Assembly: GCF_011761635.1 (NCBI RefSeq)
Contig: NZ_JAASRN010000001.1
Location: forward strand, 641,846-705,845
Direction: 5' to 3'
Origin: Thermonema lapsum
GTDB taxonomy: Bacteria > Bacteroidota > Bacteroidia > Cytophagales > Thermonemataceae
DNA length: 64,000 bases
Shown here: positions 44,519 to 53,133 of the stretch, in pieces
Layout of the letters: each line of letters opens with the position of its first letter
How positions within the stretch are numbered: position 1 is the stretch's first letter
Translations under genes and position numbers: made by a program
Notes under the pieces: generated by a model
What the model was told of the DNA's origin: nothing
Databases searched by the model: none
Seen by the model: the letters and a program-made list of their open reading frames with translations, nothing else

Positions 44519-45385
44519 TTATTGCTTCTTCCCGTTCCTCTCCGGCAGAAACTCTATGGGGTTGAAGTGTTCGATACGGCTTTGTTTGATTTTTTCTTCT
44601 GCGCCTTCTATGTTCAATCCAATGGCAGTGATTTTCGACTTATACACCTTCAGGGGTTCTTGATAGCGTACATACAGATTTTTCAATGCCTGCCGGTGCT
44701 TTACCTTTACGTATTGCTGTGCCAATTCCGGACGGTAGAAAAGCCCCGGCGAAAACTGCTCATCTACTATTTTTTCTACTCCTATCAACTCGAAGCGATA
44801 AGGTGCCGAACCGCTACTTTCTGCCCACACCACCAAGCCGGGCAAGCCTTGCAACTTCCATGGTCCGAAGGGGAGAGGGATGTCACGGGTATAGTACACG
44901 GTCCACTTCCGCCCCATCCACTCTGCTTGCGCCTTATGGCAACGAAAGCCTGCCAAAGTGGTGGTTTCATCTAAGAAATGCCACTGCCACTTGTCATTGA
45001 TATAGGTTGTTTTTTCATGATCGTCAGCATATATCTGCATATCGTCCGTCCGTTGATGCACACGCTCACGGTTCAGTATATTGACGCGATAAAACGCATG
45101 GGCTTTTATTTCCATTGCTCCCCCTTGTCCGTAGCGGGCGTAGTATTCCCCAATGGTCATATTGGAAAAATGAAAATCGACGGAGTCTTGTTTGATGGCT
45201 GCAGGATGAAAGTAAAAAGCCTCTTTGGCAGAGGCAATCAGCCAAAGCGTATCGACCAAAGCGGTAGCTTGATTCAAAGAGTCCAACTGTCCCGTTACAC
45301 GGTAGGCTGCCCTAAGGAAACTTTGAGCATAAAGTCCATTCATGCTCACCGTTATCATTAGCAGTAGTACTAAAATAGCTCTCAT
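44519..45385 (-). CDS. GLPGLI family protein
   Basis: 288 aa. Signal peptide (about 1-20, ending LYAQ). The diagnostic motif PFGPWKLQGLPGLVVWAES is at about residues 170-190, preceded by LAGFRCHKAQAEWMGRKWTV and VYYTRDIPLP. The family (TIGR01200) is periplasmic or outer-membrane associated and of unknown function. It is co-transcribed with the TonB-receptor-like gene downstream. A small Cys-rich secreted protein is encoded just upstream but has its own terminator. Confidence 0.92.
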   Translation of the reverse strand: MRAILVLLLMITVSMNGLYAQSFLRAAYRVTGQLDSLNQATALVDTLWLIASAKEAFYFHPAAIKQDSVDFHFSNMTIGEYYARYGQGGAMEIKAHAFYRVNILNRERVHQRTDDMQIYADDHEKTTYINDKWQWHFLDETTTLAGFRCHKAQAEWMGRKWTVYYTRDIPLPFGPWKLQGLPGLVVWAESSGSAPYRFELIGVEKIVDEQFSPGLFYRPELAQQYVKVKHRQALKNLYVRYQEPLKVYKSKITAIGLNIEGAEEKIKQSRIEHFNPIEFLPERNGKKQ

Positions 45386-45472
45386 ATTTATAACCTTTTA
45401 GTTTAAATTTGATACAAAAACTCACAAAAGTTATAACCAAAATAAGATAACTCACAATCTTCAATAAAAGGC

Positions 45473-45491
45473 AAGAGGAAGCTCCTCTTGA
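45473..45491 (-). terminator. terminator/attenuator after the small Cys-rich gene
   Basis: CAAGAGGA and TCCTCTTG form an 8-bp stem with AGC loop; on the minus strand it is followed by CCTTTTATT. It lies between the Cys-rich gene and the GLPGLI gene. Confidence 0.7.
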
Positions 45492-45515
45492 CTTAGCAGT
45501 TAGTAGTTTACTAAA

Positions 45516-45788
45516 TCAAGGACAAAGTAATGCATCAAGTGTATTCGCTATACTTACCAACTCACCTAACGTAAGACTACAATCAGCCGTTCCTGATACG
45601 GTTCCGCAGCTTAAAATAAATGTTACCGAAACACTACAAGGACGAGCCTGATAGTCTTCGCGGTTTTGTACATCATCATTTATGCACAAGTTTTCAGACA
45701 CCTCCTTTCCTGGCTTTACCGGCAGGATTTCTGCTTTTGCAAATGCTGCACACAGCAGCAAGGCGAAGAATACAACTAACTTTTTCAT
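45516..45788 (-). CDS. small secreted Cys-rich protein, unknown
   Basis: 90 aa. Clear signal peptide MKKLVVFFALLLCAAFAKA. The mature 70 residues contain five Cys (LCIN, RPCSV, LSCGT, ADCSL and the penultimate LLCP). I do not recognise a family. The gene has its own terminator, and the GLPGLI/TonB-receptor-like operon starts 130 bp downstream on the same strand. A secreted peptide or small structural protein handled by that outer-membrane pair is possible. The upstream region carries two palindromes and a run of 17 A. Confidence 0.7.
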   Translation of the reverse strand: MKKLVVFFALLLCAAFAKAEILPVKPGKEVSENLCINDDVQNREDYQARPCSVSVTFILSCGTVSGTADCSLTLGELVSIANTLDALLCP

Positions 45789-45878
45789 AACAAATACAAT
45801 TTAAGAGTTCAACCATTTTGCTTTTCAGCCAATGCCTGTGGTACCCAAACAGACATTGAAATACAATTTTTAGTAACT

Positions 45879-45927
45879 GCACCGGTGCTGTGTCGACACA
45901 GTGCAATGCTAAAAAAAAAAAAAAAAA
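45879..45927. promoter_or_regulatory. two overlapping palindromes and an A17 tract
   Basis: GCACCGGTGC (45879-45888) overlaps CTGTGTCGACACAG (45888-45901) by one base; both are perfect palindromes. Ten bases later comes a run of 17 A (45911-45927). The site lies between the divergent small Cys-rich gene and the cystathionine beta-synthase gene and could be an operator for either. Confidence 0.45.
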
Positions 45928-46003
45928 GCATGTCAAGTTTTTTGTGTAATTTTTTTTGATTCCAATAAAAAAACACACCTCCCCCATGTCTGCCTATTTT
46001 TTG

Positions 46004-46011
46004 TAACTTTG
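46004..46011 (+). promoter_or_regulatory. -7 promoter element (TAACTTTG)
   Basis: Exact TAnnTTTG 23 bp before the cystathionine beta-synthase ATG. Confidence 0.65.
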
Positions 46012-46034
46012 CGGGCAAATCAGAAGAGATACTT

Positions 46035-47408
46035 ATGCAATACTATCAGCATCTTATAGAAGCCATTGGTAACACGCCACTGGTGAAGCTCAACAAAGTG
46101 AGCCAAGGCATTCCCGGCACCATCCTGGCAAAGGTGGAATACTTCAACCCGGGCAACTCCATCAAAGACCGCATAGCCCTGAAGATGATAGAAGACGCCG
46201 AAAAAGCCGGCATTTTGAAACCGGGCGGCACCATCATCGAAGGTACTTCGGGCAATACAGGCATGGGCTTGGCTCTGGTGGCTATTGCCAAAGGGTATAA
46301 ATGTATTTTTACAGTAGCCGACAAGCAATCACAAGAGAAAATCAACGTATTGCGGGCATTGGGCGCCGAAGTAATCGTATGCCCCACCAATGTGCCCCCT
46401 GAAGACCCCCGCTCCTATTATTCGGTAGCCAAGCGGCTAAACCGTGAAATACCGAACTCTTTCTATCCGAACCAATACGACAACCTGTCGAACAAGCAAG
46501 CACACTACGAAAGTACCGGTCCCGAAATATGGCAACAAACCGACGGCAAAATTACCCACTTTGCCGCAGGCGTAGGCACCGGTGGCACCATCTCGGGCAC
46601 AGCGCAATACCTCAAAGAGCAGAATCCCAATGTATTTGTGCTGGGCATCGATACTTACGGCTCGGTATTTAAAAAGTACCATGAAACGGGCATCTTCGAT
46701 GAAAACGAGATTTATCCCTATCTGACCGAAGGCATTGGCGAAGACATCCTGCCTAAGAACGTGGATTTCTCGCTCATCGACTATTTTGTAAAAGTAACCG
46801 ACAAAGACGCTGCCCTCATGACCCGCCGTCTGGCACGTGAAGAAGCGCTGTTTGTGGGGTGGTCGTGCGGAGCTGCCGTGCATGGTGCCTTAGAATATGC
46901 CCGCGAAAACATGAAAGAAGACGACGTGATGGTTATCATCCTGCCCGACCACGGTACCCGCTACCTCAACAAAATTTACAACGATGACTGGATGCGCGAC
47001 CATGGTTTTCTTGAGCGTCGCGACTTCGCCACTGCCCGCGACATCATACGTAGCAAAGGCAACAGCCGTCTGATTACCATTCACGAAAAGCAAAGCGTGG
47101 GCGAAGCCGCCGCCCTGATGCTCAAAGAAGGTATTTCGCAGTTGCCTGTAGTGGATGAAACCGGACATTTCACCGGCAGCCTCAGTGAGTCGAAACTGTT
47201 GCATAAACTGATAGAAAATCCTGAGCTGCGCCAAACAGCCATCCACGAAGTCATGGACCCACCGTTTAAGTTCGTGGGCATGGACAACACGCTGGATGTG
47301 CTTTCTTCTCTGTTAGACAAAGAAAATAAAGCATTGCTGGTACGCGACGAAAACAATCAAGTGCATATCATCACCCAAGCCGATTTGTTGATGGCATTGG
47401 CTAAATAA
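46035..47408 (+). CDS. cystathionine beta-synthase (PLP domain + CBS pair)
   Basis: 457 aa. Residues 1-320 are a fold-type II PLP enzyme: GNTPLVKLNKV, NPGNSIKDRIAL with the Schiff-base Lys, GTIIEGTSGNTGMGLAL (phosphate/substrate loop), GVGTGGTISG and GWSCGAAVHGAL. Residues 340-457 are two CBS domains (SRLITIHEKQSVGEAAALML; HEVMDPPFKFVGMDNTLDVL), the layout of cystathionine beta-synthase rather than CysK/CysM. It condenses serine (or an activated serine) with homocysteine. No haem-binding N-terminal extension is present. Monocistronic with a strong terminator. Confidence 0.92.
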   Translation: MQYYQHLIEAIGNTPLVKLNKVSQGIPGTILAKVEYFNPGNSIKDRIALKMIEDAEKAGILKPGGTIIEGTSGNTGMGLALVAIAKGYKCIFTVADKQSQEKINVLRALGAEVIVCPTNVPPEDPRSYYSVAKRLNREIPNSFYPNQYDNLSNKQAHYESTGPEIWQQTDGKITHFAAGVGTGGTISGTAQYLKEQNPNVFVLGIDTYGSVFKKYHETGIFDENEIYPYLTEGIGEDILPKNVDFSLIDYFVKVTDKDAALMTRRLAREEALFVGWSCGAAVHGALEYARENMKEDDVMVIILPDHGTRYLNKIYNDDWMRDHGFLERRDFATARDIIRSKGNSRLITIHEKQSVGEAAALMLKEGISQLPVVDETGHFTGSLSESKLLHKLIENPELRQTAIHEVMDPPFKFVGMDNTLDVLSSLLDKENKALLVRDENNQVHIITQADLLMALAK

Positions 47409-47434
47409 AACAACTGCACTCTCACATATCCAGC

Positions 47435-47463
47435 AAAAGGGCTTTCAGCTGAAAGCCCTTTTT
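47435..47463 (+). terminator. strong intrinsic terminator
   Basis: AAAAGGGCTTTCAG and CTGAAAGCCCTTTT form a perfect palindrome (47435-47462), followed by more T. Confidence 0.92.
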
Positions 47464-47730
47464 ATTTTTTCGCCCCTTGCTTGTTTGCGTACTCTTTCAA
47501 GAACTTTTCTTCATCCTTTCGTGCTTTCGAGGCTCGCCTCTCCTGTCGTCTCAAACTTTAGCGAGAAATCCATTTTACGCCTTTCGACTGGGCTTGATTG
47601 ATATTCCAAAAGCGCAAACAAGAATGCACTCGTTTGAAAGCAGGCTTCAAATGCATTTTTTCGAAATAAGAAATCATTTTTTGCCTTTTCGAGGCATTCC
47701 TTGTATTTTTTGCCGAAAAAACACCTTCCT
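47464..47730. other. intergenic region before the TRAP operon
   Basis: No gene or RNA recognised. An 85-codon frame at 47477 lacks protein-like composition. No exact TAnnTTTG was found close to the TRAP start, though a TATTTTTTG near-match lies about 20 bp upstream. Confidence 0.4.
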
Positions 47731-48270
47731 ATGAAAGAAAATTACCTTCCTGTATGGCTCGCATGGCTCGACCAAATCAATGAGTACATAGGCAGGGGCA
47801 TCCGTTGGAGCGCCCTGCTGATGGTGCTGCTCGTCTGTGTAGATGTCATTAGCCGCTACCTACTCAAAGAAGGCAGCGCCCTTTTCCCTGAACTGGAATG
47901 GCACCTTTTTTCCATTATGTTTTTGTTGGGAAGCGGTTATGCGCTTCGCCATGACAAACACGTGCGAGTAGATGTGATTTATGCCCGCCTGAGCGAAAAA
48001 CAAAAAGCATGGCTCAACCTCTTGGGGCACTTGCTGCTGCTGTTGCCTTTCTGTTTCGTGCTTTTTTATGCTTCCGAGCCTTTTGTATATCGAGCCTTCG
48101 TCATGCAGGAACAATCGCCAGACCCGGGTGGCTTGCCTTATCGTTTTATTATCAAATCAACAATTCCAGCAGCCGCCATCTTGCTTGGTATTCAAGGTTT
48201 TGTGGAAATCATCCAATGCCTGTTTGTAATCTGGCATAAAGGTATTGAGCCCAAACACTCAAACAACTAA
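47731..48270 (+). CDS. TRAP transporter small permease subunit
   Basis: 179 aa from ATG 47731. Four membrane helices (about 20-40, 52-70, 92-112, 138-160). Seen: CVDVISRYLLKEGSALFPEL, EWHLFSIMFLLGSGYALRHD and KHVRVDVIYARLSEKQKAWL, which are DctQ-family landmarks (the EW..F...LG...AL..D.HVRVD pattern). It forms the membrane unit of the sodium-driven TRAP importer with the large permease, whose gene starts 3 bp later. Confidence 0.93.
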   Translation: MKENYLPVWLAWLDQINEYIGRGIRWSALLMVLLVCVDVISRYLLKEGSALFPELEWHLFSIMFLLGSGYALRHDKHVRVDVIYARLSEKQKAWLNLLGHLLLLLPFCFVLFYASEPFVYRAFVMQEQSPDPGGLPYRFIIKSTIPAAAILLGIQGFVEIIQCLFVIWHKGIEPKHSNN

Positions 48271-48273
48271 ACC

Positions 48274-49596
48274 ATGAGCTTAGAACTCTTTGCCTTGATT
48301 TTGTTTGCAGCCATTTTGCTGGTCTTGTTTCTGGGCTACCCGGTGGCTTTCGCCTTAGGAGGCGTGTCCATCTGGGTAGGTAGCATGGTCATGGGTATTA
48401 AGTTTTTCGATTTACTGCCTTTGCGTATCTACGGCACCATGCAAAATATTGTATTGCTGGCAGTGCCTCTCTTCATCTTTATGGGACTGATGCTTGAGAA
48501 GTCGGGCATTGCCGAGCGCATGCTGCAAACGCTCACCTTGTTAATGGGACGCCTGCATGGCGGACTTGCCTTGGCTGTCATCATCGTGGGCATTCTGCTG
48601 GCGGCTTCGACTGGTGTTGTGGGGGCAACGGTCGTTACTATGGGCTTGCTGAGCTTGCCCACGATGCTTAAGCGCGGTTATTCGAAATCGCTGGCGAGTG
48701 GTGTCATCGTGTCGGCAGGGACCTTGGGACAAATCATCCCGCCAAGCATTGTGTTGATTCTTTTGGGCAGTGTCATGAATGTGCCTGTGGGCGACCTGTT
48801 CATGGGAGCACTTATTCCGGGCTTGCTGCTGTCGTTAGGCTACCTCTTGTATGTGCTCGCCTTTGCCTACCTGAAGCCCGAACAAGCGCCTCCTGCAAGC
48901 CGCGAAGAGCTGAACGCTTTCAAAGGCAAAGGCATGCTCAAAGAAATAGCCATCAGCTTTTTGCTGCCTTTCCTGCTCATCTTGGCGGTGCTGGGTTCAA
49001 TTTTTGCGGGCATAGCTACCCCCACCGAAGCCGCTGGCATCGGGGCAGTGGCAGCAACGCTGCTGACTGCCACACAGGGCAAACTCTCCATGAAGACATT
49101 GAAAGAGGTGATGAGCGAAACCACCTTTCTCACCTCCATGGTTTTCATGATACTCGTAGGGGCAGCCGCTTTCAGCCTCACCTTCCGCGCCCTCGAAGGT
49201 GAACGCCTCATTGTCCAAGCCATCACACAAAGCAATTTATCGCCTGTGGCGTTCTTCTGGCTTAGCATGTTGGGAATTTTCATAGCAGGTTTTTTCATCG
49301 ACTTCATCGAAATCACTTTTATTTTTGTGCCTATCCTCACCCCTTTGTTTCAAAAGTTCGGTTTCGACTTGCTTTGGGTGGGCATTCTCATTGCCATGAA
49401 TCTGCAAAGCTCTTTCTTGACACCGCCTTTTGGTTTTTCGCTTTTCTATTTGAAAGGGGTAGCGCCCAAAGAAGTGCGTACTATCGACATTTACAAAGGG
49501 GTTTTGCCTTTTCTACTCATACAAGCCCTTACTCTTCTGCTCATTTATTTCTTCCCGAAGCTGGTGCTTTGGCTTCCACAAATGCTTAACCAATAA
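48274..49596 (+). CDS. TRAP transporter large permease subunit
   Basis: 440 aa with about 12 membrane helices, the DctM family length. Seen: LGYPVAFALGGVSIWVGSMV, AVPLFIFMGLMLEKSGIAER, GRLHGGLALAVIIVGILLAA, STGVVGATVVTMGLLSLPTM, GTLGQIIPPSIVLILLGSVM and the C-terminal FLTPPFGFSLFYLKGVAP. These include the sodium/substrate hairpin regions. Genes are in order Q, M, P here. Confidence 0.95.
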   Translation: MSLELFALILFAAILLVLFLGYPVAFALGGVSIWVGSMVMGIKFFDLLPLRIYGTMQNIVLLAVPLFIFMGLMLEKSGIAERMLQTLTLLMGRLHGGLALAVIIVGILLAASTGVVGATVVTMGLLSLPTMLKRGYSKSLASGVIVSAGTLGQIIPPSIVLILLGSVMNVPVGDLFMGALIPGLLLSLGYLLYVLAFAYLKPEQAPPASREELNAFKGKGMLKEIAISFLLPFLLILAVLGSIFAGIATPTEAAGIGAVAATLLTATQGKLSMKTLKEVMSETTFLTSMVFMILVGAAAFSLTFRALEGERLIVQAITQSNLSPVAFFWLSMLGIFIAGFFIDFIEITFIFVPILTPLFQKFGFDLLWVGILIAMNLQSSFLTPPFGFSLFYLKGVAPKEVRTIDIYKGVLPFLLIQALTLLLIYFFPKLVLWLPQMLNQ

Positions 49597-49609
49597 AAAC
49601 AATACAGGC

Positions 49610-50767
49610 ATGAAAGGAAAAAAGAATAAAAACCGCTCGATGCCCTCCCGCAGGGCTTTTCTTAAAAAAGGACTGCAAAGCTTGGCTGCGGGCAGCCTGC
49701 TGGGTGTAGCAGCCTGTCGCCAAGACCTCAAGCAAGCCGCTGGAGTTGAACAGCTAAACGAAGCGCACAGCGGTGAAAGTATTGAGTGGATTGCCGCCAC
49801 TACCTGGCCTCCCAATTTTCCTATTCTGGGCGAAGGCGTGCAGCTGTTTGCCAAGCAAGTAGAAATCATGTCGGCAGGGCGCTTAAAAATAAAAGTGTAT
49901 GGGGGCGGCGAGCTGATTCCACCCCTCGAAGTATTCGATGCTGTAAGCAACGGCAGCATACAGATAGGACATGGCGCTGCCTATTACTGGAGCGGTAAAA
50001 TACCAGCTGCCAATTTCTTTGCTGCTGTTCCTTTTGGCTTCAACGCACAACAAATGAACACATGGCTTATTAGTGGCGGCGGATGGCAGCTGTGGCAGGA
50101 AATATATGCCCCCTACAACATCATTCCGTTCCCTGCTGGCAACACAGGCGTGCAAATGGGCGGATGGTTCAAGCGTGAAATCAATAGCCCCGCCGACCTC
50201 AAGGGATTGAAGATGCGCATCCCCGGCTTGGGCGGCAAAGTATTAGACCGCATGGGAGGTGCTGCCGTGCAAATAGCGGGCAGCGAAATATACACCAGCC
50301 TCGAGCGCGGCGTCATCGATGCCGCCGAGTGGATTGGTCCCTATCACGATTACACCTTGGGGTTCCATAAAATTGCACGCTACTACTATTACCCGGGCTG
50401 GCATGAACCGGGAGCTACCCTGGAGCTGCTGGTCAACAAACAAGCTTTTGAATCACTGCCTGCGAGCTTGCAGGAAATCGTGCGCAATGCCGCCCTGCGT
50501 GCCAACCTGTGGATGCTCTCAGAATTCGAAGCGAAGAATGCTGAATATCTGGAAAAAATCGTATCGGAGGGGAAGGTAGAGCTGCGCTCTTATCCTTCTG
50601 AAGTAATGCGAGCCCTACAAAGCACCACGCGGCAATTACTGGAAGAACTGGCGGAGCAAGATGCTACCACGCGCAAAGTATGGACGCATGTACAATCATT
50701 TAAGCAAAAAATGAAGGGTTGGAATCAAATCTCCGAAGCAGCTATTCTGCCTTATCTGCAAAGCTAA
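49610..50767 (+). CDS. TRAP transporter substrate-binding protein (Tat lipoprotein)
   Basis: 385 aa. The N-terminus has a twin-arginine motif, SRRAFLKKGL, and a lipobox GVAAC (Cys about residue 36), so it is probably exported folded by Tat and lipidated. The mature part is DctP-like: WPPNFPILGEGVQLFAKQVE, GRLKIKVYGGGELIPPLEVF, GHGAAYYW, GLKMRIPGLGGKVLDRMGGA, SLERGVIDAAEWIGPYHDYT. The conserved Arg in KMRIPG would bind a carboxylate ligand. The DAAEWIGPYHDY pattern resembles members that bind 2-keto acids; the ligand is not proven. Confidence 0.92.
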   Translation: MKGKKNKNRSMPSRRAFLKKGLQSLAAGSLLGVAACRQDLKQAAGVEQLNEAHSGESIEWIAATTWPPNFPILGEGVQLFAKQVEIMSAGRLKIKVYGGGELIPPLEVFDAVSNGSIQIGHGAAYYWSGKIPAANFFAAVPFGFNAQQMNTWLISGGGWQLWQEIYAPYNIIPFPAGNTGVQMGGWFKREINSPADLKGLKMRIPGLGGKVLDRMGGAAVQIAGSEIYTSLERGVIDAAEWIGPYHDYTLGFHKIARYYYYPGWHEPGATLELLVNKQAFESLPASLQEIVRNAALRANLWMLSEFEAKNAEYLEKIVSEGKVELRSYPSEVMRALQSTTRQLLEELAEQDATTRKVWTHVQSFKQKMKGWNQISEAAILPYLQS

Positions 50768-51208
50768 ACATAGCTTAAAGAGGCAGAAGCAACGTTCTGT
50801 TGGTTTTGTCATCTTATTGGGGGGCACTCTTTTCACCTTCACCCCCTTCTTTTTTCTCTGCTTGCTCTTTTAGGCTTTTCTCCTCCCCTGCTATTTCCAG
50901 CCCACCTTGTCATTTATTTTGCTTTTATGATTTGCTACGGTGAGGCTTCTCACCTCATGAAACAACGAGGCACTCTTCATTCTGAAGCGCCAGAAAAAAG
51001 CTTCGGGGGATGTATTGGCTGCATGCTTTGCCCTATGTCCGCGTTTTTTTTCGCGAGCTCTTTACCTAAACAAGGCAACTGCTTTTCTAAGAAAAGTGGA
51101 AATAAAAATTATTCATAAAATTTTACCCTCGTATTTTTTGTAAAAACAAAAAATATTGGTATGATTACATACGATATGCTTATTGTACAATTTTAAACCT
51201 TAAAAACT
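50768..51208. other. 441-bp intergenic region
   Basis: No convincing gene. A 63-codon frame at 50927 has no family resemblance. Two small hairpins are visible: AAGCTA/TAGCTT just after the TRAP operon and GGTGAG-GCTT-CTCACC at about 50939-50954. The 90 bp before the next gene are very AT-rich, as in a promoter, but no exact TAnnTTTG was found. Confidence 0.4.
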
Positions 51209-53071
51209 ATGAAAAAAGCATTACTCTCTTTGGTAGGCATCTTTGTGATGATTGCCTTTTCCATTTCAGCTTACGCTCAAAAAATACGTGAAGTACAGCT
51301 AATTGAACCAGACCGTTTTCAAACAGCGGGCGGCTTAATTGGCGGTGCCGGCGACGTGGGCGCTATCTATTACGGTGCCGTACCTCCCAACAGCAGCACC
51401 AAACCCGTGCTGGTATTCATCCATGGATATACCAGCAACGCGCGGGTTTGGTGGGAAGACAACGACATGTACAGCAAAGCCTATAACGACGGCTATCGTA
51501 CTGCTTTCGTGTCAGTACATCCCGACAAGTCGATGTGGGCAAACGGAGAAATGTTTGCCAGCATGCTCAACAGAATCGCCAACTACTACGGTGTCAATCG
51601 CGTGGTGGTGATTGCCCATAGCAAAGGAGGCGTAGATAGCGATGCAGCACTGGTACATTATGGAGCCTATAATCGCGTGGAACGAGTAATTACCTTAGGT
51701 ACGCCCCATTTTGGTACCCCTTTAGCCAATCTTGCGCAGAGCGGCTGGGTGTCGTGGTTGTCGTATGTGTTTGGACAAAAAAACGAAGCAACCTATGTGC
51801 TGCAAACCGGTTATATGGACTACTTCCGCAGTGTTACTGACCCTCACCCCAACCGCCCCAGAACGAACTTCCGCACTTTCGGTGCATGGGGATATAGCGG
51901 CGTTTTGACCGTGTCGGGCTGGTATTTGAACCTGAACGGAGGCAACAAAGACAATGGTGGCAACGACGGTGTGGTAAACTACAACAGTACCAAACGCCCC
52001 AACTCTGCTGTTATTTTTGGCAAGCTGGATAGCCGTGGTAATGTAAACCACTTCGAGATAGCCGAAGGCAGCAAGATGTGGAGCTATATCAAAGGGCAGC
52101 TGCCGGGTAGCCTCAGCCGCGAGCAAGCCGCCGAGATGATAGACGGTAATTACAACCCCAATGCAGTAGTAGAAAGCAGCGCACAAGTCATAGCTGCCGA
52201 AAACGGCAACGCCACTGTTTTGATAGAACCCGGTGCACGTGCACTTAAAATAGAAGTATTCACCGAGTCGCCGGATGAAGTATGGTTGCTTAATCCGAAA
52301 ACGCAAGAGCGTCTCTTGCTGCAATCCGAAGCCAACTTGCGTAATGACTTTTTGGGCGATTTTGTACATACTGCTGAGGTTGAGCGCCCTGATGCTGCCG
52401 AATACATCATCCGCAGCTCGAACAATAGCCGCATGGTGGTGATTGCCTCTACCGAAGGAGGCAGCCGTCTGCGCTTCTCTTCCGACCTCAACGCCCAAAA
52501 GCTCACTTATGAGCGTGGCGAACCTATGCGTTTAAAGGTAGAAGTGAACGGTTATCTTCCCAATAATGCAGAAGTAAGCGGTACGCTGTTGTATGTAGGC
52601 GACTTGGAAGGCAATCCTGCCGAAGATGGCGCTGCCTACCGTTTAAGCTTCGAGCGTGCCGGCAACGGACAGTTCAACACTACCTTTACCGAAGACCTGA
52701 AGCCCGGCATCTATGCCATCAACCTCGAAGCACGCGGTACTCAAATGCAAAAGAATATCATACATACCATAGCCGTTGTAGAACGCAAAGCTACGGGCAG
52801 CAACCAAAGCCCATTAGACATAGAGCAAGCCGGCTTTGCAATATACCCGAACCCCAGCACTACTGGCAATTTCAATATTGTATTGAACAAAACAGACAAC
52901 CCGGCAAGCATTCGTATATATGACATTGCAGGGCGCCAAATAGCTGCGTGGAACACCACCGAAGTACAAAGCCGTTGGCAAGCCCCCACGCATTTGCAGA
53001 ATGGCATTTACCTCATTGAAATAGAACAAGACGGACAGCGCCACACGCAACGCCTCGTGCTCAACCGTTGA
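51209..53071 (+). CDS. secreted lipase/esterase-like alpha/beta hydrolase with type IX sorting domain
   Basis: 620 aa. Signal peptide (1-23, ending AYAQ). The hydrolase domain (about 50-310) has the oxyanion strand KPVLVFIHGYTSNARVWW, the nucleophile elbow VVVIAHSKGGVDSD (Ser in AHSKG, where GxSxG starts with Ala) and ITLGTPHFGTPLANL, typical of triacylglycerol lipases of the PGAP1/LipA type. Candidate His: VNHFEIAEG. Residues about 420-530 form a beta domain (MG2-like), and the end, FAIYPNPSTTGNFNIVLNKT ... IYLIEIEQDGQ, is a type IX sorting domain. Likely a surface or extracellular lipase. Confidence 0.88.
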   Translation: MKKALLSLVGIFVMIAFSISAYAQKIREVQLIEPDRFQTAGGLIGGAGDVGAIYYGAVPPNSSTKPVLVFIHGYTSNARVWWEDNDMYSKAYNDGYRTAFVSVHPDKSMWANGEMFASMLNRIANYYGVNRVVVIAHSKGGVDSDAALVHYGAYNRVERVITLGTPHFGTPLANLAQSGWVSWLSYVFGQKNEATYVLQTGYMDYFRSVTDPHPNRPRTNFRTFGAWGYSGVLTVSGWYLNLNGGNKDNGGNDGVVNYNSTKRPNSAVIFGKLDSRGNVNHFEIAEGSKMWSYIKGQLPGSLSREQAAEMIDGNYNPNAVVESSAQVIAAENGNATVLIEPGARALKIEVFTESPDEVWLLNPKTQERLLLQSEANLRNDFLGDFVHTAEVERPDAAEYIIRSSNNSRMVVIASTEGGSRLRFSSDLNAQKLTYERGEPMRLKVEVNGYLPNNAEVSGTLLYVGDLEGNPAEDGAAYRLSFERAGNGQFNTTFTEDLKPGIYAINLEARGTQMQKNIIHTIAVVERKATGSNQSPLDIEQAGFAIYPNPSTTGNFNIVLNKTDNPASIRIYDIAGRQIAAWNTTEVQSRWQAPTHLQNGIYLIEIEQDGQRHTQRLVLNR

Positions 53072-53096
53072 TAAGTTGCTCGCATGGATGTGTCGC

Positions 53097-53130
53097 AAAA
53101 GCAGCTCTCTTTCGGAGAGCTGCTTTTTAT
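53097..53130 (+). terminator. strong intrinsic terminator of the lipase gene
   Basis: AAAAGCAGCTCTC (53097-53109) pairs with GAGAGCTGCTTTT (53115-53127), TTTCG loop, T run. Confidence 0.92.
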
Positions 53131-53133
53131 GTT

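Noticed and set aside
47477-47734. 85-codon frame before the TRAP operon
   Set aside because: No protein-like composition, no ribosome-binding context, overlaps the TRAP small-subunit start.
50927-51118. 63-codon Cys-containing frame between TRAP and lipase genes
   Set aside because: Considered as a small secreted peptide but it lacks a signal sequence and family resemblance.
51722-52498. 258-codon minus-strand frame opposite the lipase gene
   Set aside because: Antisense shadow; the plus frame has signal peptide, catalytic motif and sorting domain.
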